From Trematomus loennbergii (Eukaryota; Chordata; Actinopteri; Perciformes; Nototheniidae), in assembly GCA_012861695.1 (NCBI GenBank), contig JAAOOA010000056.1, positions 11,421,207-11,485,206 on the forward strand: a stretch of DNA of 64,000 nucleotides, written 5' to 3'. The translations under genes were made by a program, and so were the position numbers. Below the pieces are notes generated by a model. That model saw only the letters and a list, made by a program, of their open reading frames with translations. It had not been told where the DNA came from and searched no databases. Shown in pieces: positions 1 through 64,000 of this stretch (the stretch's first letter is position 1; the number at the start of each line of letters is the position of its first letter).

Positions 1-93
1 CTCAGGGTGGTCATCCCGTCATGTGTTGTCCGCCGGCTACGCCAGGAGTTTCCTGATCTGGCTGGACGAAATCAAATGCAAATCACAAAATAT
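1..93 (+). pseudogene. P2X7 receptor C-terminal-like fragment
   Basis: Reading from base 1, the + strand gives LRVVIPSCVVRRLRQEFPD, then departs and stops. This resembles the VRxVIPSCVVxxIRxxFP block of the P2X purinoceptor 7 cytosolic C-terminal domain, which recurs in many fish repeat-linked genes. It is cut by the window edge. It could be the end of an upstream gene or a captured fragment. The assignment is by motif only. Confidence 0.4.
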
Positions 94-424
94 TAGAGAA
101 ACTTAGTTGTTTTAGGTTCGTTAGCTTGCCAGCTAGATTAATATGCTAACCTACGTTTGCTAGTTGTTCAGTGTAATATGCCAACCTACTATGAACAACA
201 GCTAGTGGTTCATATTAGGCTAGGAAGAACATGTTTACAATTGCAATCTTATACGGGTAGTCTGCTACGTTCGGTCATTCATTGTAGCTGGCATAAAAAC
301 AATGTTTTCCCTAGCAAACTCATGTCTAGCTCTTGGTAGCCTTCTTTTTTAGCTCGGTAGCATACACGCTAGGAACGCCAACTATAATGTAATTAAGTTT
401 CGCGACTGACCGTACAGCAGTGTT
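94..424. other. No feature recognised
   Basis: AT-rich sequence without coding similarity or clear repeat ends. Confidence 0.5.
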
Positions 425-826
425 GTAGTCAAGTCACCAATTCACGAGTCCAAGTCACTCTCGAGTCACCACTCTTCGAGTCCGAGTCCAAGTCCGAGTC
501 ACCAAGGGAGAGTCGTAGTCGAGTCCAAGTCCGAGTCACCCAAGGAGTGTCCGAGTCGAGTCCGAGTCATCATTACCTGTGTTCGAGTCCGAGTCCAAGT
601 CCAAGTCACCCAAGGAGTGTCCGAGTCGAGTCCGAGTCATCATTACCTGTGTTCGAGTCCAAGTCCGAGTCACCAAGGGAGAGTCGTAGTCGAGTCCAAG
701 TCCGAGTCACCCAAGGAGTGTCCGAGTCGAGTCCGAGTCATCATTACCTGTGTTCGAGTCCGAGTCCAATTCCAAGTCCGAGTCACCTAAGAAGAGTCCA
801 AGTCAAGTCCGAGTCACAAGTCTTCA
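425..826. repeat. GAGTCC/AAGTCC minisatellite with higher-order units
   Basis: Dense hexamer-like repeats GAGTCC, AAGTCC and GAGTCA. A longer block beginning caaggagtgtccgagtcg recurs at 541, 611 and 712, so units of about 70 and 101 bases are superimposed on the short motif. Open frames here are Ser/Pro-rich repeat translations, not genes. Related sequence recurs at 1350-1480, 2455-2600 and 2878-3053. Confidence 0.85.
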
Positions 827-928
827 TGTATTAATCTTCGTGGATATATGTGTTGAAATGTAGCTGCTCCTCTACATTGCTTTTATCCTGTCATGTTATA
901 CTAATCTGTCTATTGAACTGCTGTGAAG

Positions 929-1017
929 CCAGTTTGGCTACAAGTCTTGTAATAGGTGCTATACAAATATAAAGCTTATTACTAATATTAATATTATTAT
1001 TATTATTATTATTATTG
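929..1017. repeat. LINE/SINE 3' tail fragment with (ATT)n
   Basis: Contains aataggtgctatacaaatat and aagcttatta followed by (ATT)n at about 990-1016. The shape matches the 3' tail of fish L2-like retroposons (GGTGCTATATAAAT plus a short A/T repeat). Only the tail is present. Confidence 0.5.
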
Positions 1018-1790
1018 TCAATGAGTTATGTCTAACTATATTTAAATTGAGTTACCTTTTAGAGAAGTGATTATATTTGTATGCCAATATTTTTATATGG
1101 TAAAGTTTTCGTTTTGCACTTTTATTTTGATAGTAATAAGATCGGGACTCTTATTTTGAAGGAACTTTTACCGGTTAAATTGGTTTACAGATAAAGATTA
1201 AGCCCCAGAAAGCACATGGCTACTTAGCATGCAAAATGATGTCATTCTGCATGTTAAGTAGCCATGTGCTTTCGTGTTATCGGCTGAATCTTTATTTATT
1301 GATTAGATCACGTTACTCTGATGATAGCAGAGGTGGGACCAAGTCATTGTTTTGCAAGTCCGAGTCAAGTCTCAAGTCTTTGCGCTCAAGTCCGAGTCAA
1401 GTCTCAAGTCTTTGCGCTCAAGTCCAAGTCAAGTCTCAAGTCAGGATGGGAAAGTTCAAGTCAAGTCCAAGTCCTAAACTTTGACAAAACGAGTCTTAAA
1501 CAAGTCATTATGTGCTTTTCAACAAATGTAATGACATCGATCAACAGAATAATACTTAAAAATCAAACTGCTCTTTATTAGTCACATTAATAATTTAATA
1601 AACCATTTTCTCTCTGCTGGTAAAGTAACGTGTTTTTCTTCTATTGTAAGAGGGATCAGTAAGGTAAGGCTACCGTGACGGTTTGATTCAGAAGGAGTTT
1701 AATGTATAAGATCCCTGATGTTGAGGTAACCAGAATGTTTATTTCCACTGTGTACAACATGTTATAAGGGACCCACAATCTATCTTTATG

Positions 1791-1850
1791 CAAGGGATAA
1801 TGTGCAGCGAGGCGTCTCTATGGGGAAAAGAACACCTGAATCTAGATCCC
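1791..1850. repeat. Fragment related to the 22269-23125 element
   Basis: Shares gggataatgtgcagcgaggc and aaaagaacacc with the left end of the Crypton-associated repeat at 22277. It lies inside the hAT element. Confidence 0.55.
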
Positions 1851-1944
1851 TCTGCAGGTGGTACTTTAACTATATTTTGATGCTAATACTTTTGTACTTT
1901 TACTTGTAACATTTTGAATGCAGGATCTTTTATTGTAACCGAGT

Positions 1945-2002
1945 ATTCCTACACTCTGGTACTTTTACTCAAGTACAAGATCTGAACTTCTCCCACCTCT
2001 GG
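1945..2002 (-). mobile_element. Terminus of a second hAT-like element
   Basis: On the minus strand from 2002 the sequence starts CAGAGGTGGGAGAAGTTCAG and continues with the ACTTGAGTAAAAGTACC pattern typical of fish hAT-derived repeats. The opposite end was not located. Confidence 0.5.
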
Positions 2003-2019
2003 CAATAAATCCTGAGTGG

Positions 2020-2170
2020 TTACCAAAAAGAAAACCCCTGCTCTGAAGGTTATTTTCATTTTACAAATCCTGCACTCAGCTTTGCTTTCTCCAATATCAT
2101 TGACATGCAGCCAGATGCTGCTTCTTTTTCGGTTTTCGCAAATTTCTTGACTTTTTCCGACGCGCTTGCA
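2020..2170 (-). pseudogene. BED-type zinc finger remnant
   Basis: The minus strand gives RSSIWLHVNDIGESKAECRI then CKMKITFRAG. The spacing W, then C-x2-C, matches the start of a BED finger (ZBED/hAT transposase type), but the His half is missing and the frame runs into the neighbouring element end. A non-functional piece. Confidence 0.5.
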
Positions 2171-2877
2171 TTTAAATCCGGCTCCCCGTCTCCCGTGGCT
2201 CTGTAGCTGGCCTGTACCACTACACCTGCTGTCTTTGGAGCGTCTGCCCCCCACCCTTCTATCACATAATGGTATGATCCTAGTGTGTCCTCGCATATGA
2301 TTGGCCGCATGGTGGCTCAGCAAAATAAGTCCCCCCCTGCCTGCATGGATTCTCAGCAAGAGTTGCAGCGGCTGAAGATTCTGCTCTCCTAAGGCAGCTC
2401 GCGATCGGCGTGTTGGAGACCCCTGAATTAAATTATCAAATCACCTCAAGTCAGAAGGCTCAAGTCCAAGTCAAGTCCCGAGTCATTGGTGTTCAAGTCC
2501 AAGTCGAGTCGCAAGTCTTTTGTGATGTTGTCAAGTCGAGTCCAAAGTCATCAAATTGGTAACTCGAGTCTGACTCGAGTCCAAGTCATGTGACTCGAGT
2601 CCACACCTCTGGATGATAGTGTTCAAGACAGCCTATATGTCTGAACTCGATCCTTAGAGTAATGTGTTACGGAGCCTTCTCTTCAATATTGTTTCCACAT
2701 AACGAGCATTTTGCGCTGCTCTTTTCCAATGTGGAAGCAGAATGTGTGAAAGCATACAGAGATGCAGGGTGTGTCTCGAGACATAATTAGACTGGAATAG
2801 CAGGGCCCAGTACGTGAACTCGCCTCGCAGCCGGTGCACACGCCAGGATAGAGGACATCAGACTCCAGAGAAACTTG

Positions 2878-3053
2878 CTCGAGTCGAGTCCGAGTCCAAG
2901 TTGGAGCGTCAATGTACAAGTCGAGTCCGAGTCATCGTGGGGGGAAAAATTCACGAGTCCGAGTCCGAGTCCAAGTCAATCAGTGCGCGAGTCCGAGTCG
3001 AGTCACGAGTCCCGAAAATCGGCACTCGAGTCCGAGTCCAGGACTCGAGTACT
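2878..3053. repeat. Second GAGTCC/GAGTCA repeat block
   Basis: Repeated gagtccgagtc units with a ...gactcgagtactccatctctg end similar to the right end of the 1328-2611 element. It is probably a diverged relative; no target duplication was found. Confidence 0.65.
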
Positions 3054-3886
3054 CCATCTCTGCCGTACGGTAAATCACCCGGAGTATACTGTCTGAGTAT
3101 TTTGTGTGTGAATGCAGACATTCTCCTGCTATGAGATACATGTAAGGCCATCTGCTGACATTGGAGTTGATATATGGAAACGCTAGCAACTTAGTTAGCC
3201 CAGTTAGCACTGTGTCAATGGCTTAGCAGCCCGAAAAACGTTTACCCATTTAAACAGTCGTGGTAGTCGTGGTTTACCTTGTTTGTTTTAAACATCATAA
3301 ATACACAAACAACAATGAATACTTACAGGTTGTGTACCCGAATCTCCCGCTGGTCCAAACAAAGTAGGAACAGCATCGTTCTTCAGTGCCCTACACTGTA
3401 CATATCCGGCATGAATCGCTGAAAGGTTTGTGAAGCTTTGTTTCGTGAAATGCTGGCAGAGGGTGTGGCCTCTGGGTATTCACACGTCACAGTACCCAGG
3501 AAATAAACAATGGAAAATGAGAAATCTCCAACGAGGCGTTTTGGGGCAGCATAGACTGTGTTAGAGTTTTATTCGCTACAGGGTGTACTTTGAGGGTTTT
3601 TGACTCTGCAGACCGTTTACATGCATAAAAACCTTCATAACACACAAGGGGACGGGTAATAACCGGAAAAGCATGTCATGGGCCCTTTAAAGAATAAAAT
3701 GTTATCTCCAAATCAATGCTATGTGTCATTTTGGCTATGCTATCTGAACTGAATGAGCTAATTCATAAGCAACACTCACCTGTCCCGCTGTCTTGTACTG
3801 GCAGACACTCGAGAGATTTACAACAACCAAAGGTTTTTGAGCTTACTTTATTGAATAGGAGCATTAACACAAATGGTCATTTCCAG
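3054..3886. other. Intron sequence, probably with a MITE end
   Basis: No exon recognised. At 3666-3690 the sequence aaaagcatgtcatgggccc is followed by TTTAA, which resembles the right end of a TTAA-targeting MITE, but no matching left end was found. Confidence 0.4.
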
Positions 3887-62076
<58,190 letters not shown>

Positions 62077-64000
62077 TGGCCTTCATGTGGAAACACTAAT
62101 CTTGTAGGTTAGACATTATTAACTTCCTATCAGTCAAGTTCTCATTGTCCTAAAGTCTACTGGATAGACAGCTGTTAGCATTTCTACCCCCTATATAAGT
62201 ATTTTGTTTTTTGTAAGATTTAGTCATCTTTTACTTTTTTCCACAAAGTGGTAAATTGTGACAGTAAGCAAATGGTAAAACATGTGCTTTAAGACAATGG
62301 AAAAAAAGCTATTGAATCATCCATGTAGAAAGAATCTTTTAGAACAACAGCAATCCCTTACAGTCAATTTTACAGTAATCTAAACAAATAAAAAACACAA
62401 CTACTACATTTGAATCCAAAGAAAGCTATTGAATGAGGACTGAAGATCAGCTATACATATCTGGATTACTCAGACTGTTGTGTAATTTCAGTATTTTTGG
62501 AGTTTGGTCTTTATGTAAATGTTGCTCTAGTCTAGTGTACCTCGTACTACTTGCATGAATCATCTAGATCAGGTAAGATTACAGTTAGTTTTTATTTGGT
62601 CATCTGTGCAATTATGTCACACAGATGAAAAAAGAAATGCATCATTTCTTTCTGTTTACATTACAAATGTGGTCCTTATTTTAACACCGTTAATGTGTTT
62701 CCTGGGTTTTATTTATTTATAGCAATAATGTTATACTGAGATTCAATTGAAATCATGTCATGTGATATGCTTGAACATGGCGGGCAAATAATAACACTCA
62801 ATAGAACTGAAATACATAGAAATTTTAATGAAGATTATACAAAAAACAATGGCATCATCAAAACATCAAAAATACTTTTTGGGTTGTTTTTTCTTTTATA
62901 ACAAAACCACTGTACAATATTCACTCTAAAGCTACCCTGTACACTGCTCAGGCCCAGGTTCCCTGGATGAAAATCATTACACTAAAATCATCTTTTGTGA
63001 CCAGTAGTTTTACTATAACCAGAACTTTAAACTTGAAATCCCTGCAGCCTTTCTGAACAAAAACATCATCTGATTTTTACATTTCCAGCAGTCATCTGAC
63101 CTAGGCCATAAAGACTTAGCATATTTTAGTGTTGTAAGCTTTCAATGAATACAAGATGATTAAAGTGCAAAGACACTTCTAGGAAACGTGGCCATGCATG
63201 AATATCACAATATATTCATAGTTTTCTGTATATGCTTTTACTTTCATAGACTGGCTGTGAAATACATCCAAGACTTCTTGCTTGTAACAAGGTTGATGGA
63301 GTTATGTACACACGGGTGTGTCTCCTTGCGGCCTGGCTGTGTTTTTTAAAACAGAGCCAGATTCACCTTTTCAACAGAGCTCATGCCCTTTCCCTTGTAA
63401 CACTTGTTCTTAGCTTTTCTCTTGACATCAGATCTTCTATCCGTCTCTTTTGTATCCCTTTTTGAAAGGTGTGGTTAAGCTGTGGGCACGCAAACTGCTT
63501 TATATCCATTAAACCCTTCTGTATGATTGTTCACACTGACATTTTTGTCTTTTAAATGCTCTTCAAGAGGTCTTTCTGTACATTGTTTGACATCCAAATG
63601 TACTGTGTCCCGAAAGTGAACACTTAATGAATTCTGTTTTTGATGTGTCTGGCTGAAAAAGAGGCTTTTATGGTAAAGTGACTAGCGCAAGCCTCCCGCA
63701 ACTGATTCAGAATACAACACCATTTTTAGATTATCTCAGGACCACTTTGGCTTTTCTGGATCCAACCTTCCAATTTATTTCATGGGTTGTTGCCTTTTTG
63801 CTGTACATGCTACACTTAGTAACATACAGTAAGTGACTAAATGTATACTACAGCTGTGGCAAACGTAACTTGTAATGCAACATTAAAATCCGATTCCTTT
63901 CGAGATCTGGTTCCTTCGTGTTTCCCACTGTGCAACAGCTTTGAGAAGATCAAATCTCCTCTATCTGTTCATTTAGTGTCAATTCAGCATATTCCGAACA
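62077..64000. other. dnah5 3' UTR and unassigned flank
   Basis: 62077 to about 62410 is probably dnah5 3' UTR. From there to the edge I see no exons, repeats or element ends. On the minus strand, A/T-rich signals (AAATAAA near 62710, ATTAAA near 62825) would allow the 3' UTR of a convergent gene, but no coding sequence supports it. Confidence 0.4.
62387..62392 (+). promoter_or_regulatory. Candidate polyadenylation signal of dnah5
   Basis: AATAAA lies 311 bases after the stop codon. It is the first canonical hexamer downstream of the last exon on this strand, so it is a plausible 3' end, but later sites are possible. Confidence 0.45.

Larger units (their letters stand above)
1328..2611. mobile_element. 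hAT-type non-autonomous DNA transposon with 8-bp target duplication
   Basis: The element begins CAGAGGTGGGACCAAGTCA and ends TCCACACCTCTG, so its termini are inverted CAGAGGTG. It is flanked on both sides by GATGATAG (1320-1327 and 2612-2619). An 8-bp duplication and CAGxGGTG ends are hAT traits. Both ends carry the AAGTCC/GAGTCC repeats. The middle holds an older element end (to 2002) and a BED zinc-finger remnant, so it is nested. Confidence 0.85.

Noticed and set aside
541..760. Regular repeats that might suggest a CRISPR array
   Set aside because: No constant repeat with unique spacers; the DNA is clearly vertebrate.
547..834. 95-residue Ser/Pro-rich frame
   Set aside because: It is a translation of the GAGTCC/AAGTCC repeat; no protein similarity and the same composition in other frames.

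Overview
The window is teleost fish nuclear DNA. It carries the 3' part of one large, intron-rich, vertebrate-type gene on the + strand. That gene is embedded in dense fish-type transposable elements: a Ty3/gypsy chromovirus, L2-like LINEs with YADD reverse transcriptase, hAT, TTAA-targeting and other MITEs, long TG/CA microsatellites and a Crypton-like recombinase fragment. The species cannot be named from the sequence.

The gene is an axonemal outer-arm dynein heavy chain of the DNAH5 type (dnah5 or a close fish paralogue such as dnah5l). I placed 32 coding exons by protein similarity, codon phase and splice sites, from 3887 to the TGA at 62074-62076. They encode about 1,810 residues, roughly the C-terminal 40% of a ~4,600-residue heavy chain: end of AAA3, AAA4 with Walker A and B, the stalk coiled coils and microtubule-binding domain, AAA5, AAA6 and the C-terminal region. 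The 5' exons lie beyond the left edge. All 31 introns within the window are GT-AG except intron 18, which is GC-AG. Three exons need four single-base corrections to stay in frame (exon 2, exon 8, and exon 28 twice). Splice sites and the rest of the reading frame are well conserved. I therefore lean towards assembly or consensus errors, but real gene damage is not excluded.

Layout: 1-3886, repeat-rich, with a P2X7-like fragment, GAGTCC/AAGTCC repeats and a hAT-type element with an 8-bp target duplication. 3887-6099, exons 1-4 (AAA3 end and AAA4). 7399-13009, a TTAA MITE split by a 5.1-kb gypsy element on the minus strand. 14200-21674, exons 5-11 (AAA4 to stalk and microtubule-binding tip), with DNA transposons between them. 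22269-27190, a Crypton-like fragment and a layered L2 LINE. 27472-48810, exons 12-27 (second stalk helix to AAA6 and beyond), with MITEs, microsatellites and a second L2 copy. 49716-52850, a TIR element, a long inverted repeat and a possible two-exon noncoding transcript. 54383-62076, exons 28-32. 62077-64000, 3' UTR and unassigned DNA.

No second protein-coding host gene was recognised. The most unusual points are the four frame breaks in an otherwise intact dynein, the (TG)59 tract eight bases from a splice acceptor, the single GC donor, a paralogous empty site that documents a MITE insertion into an L2 copy, a perfect 48-bp palindrome inside a MITE, and the candidate intronic noncoding transcript whose TATA-like box lies at the edge of an inverted repeat.
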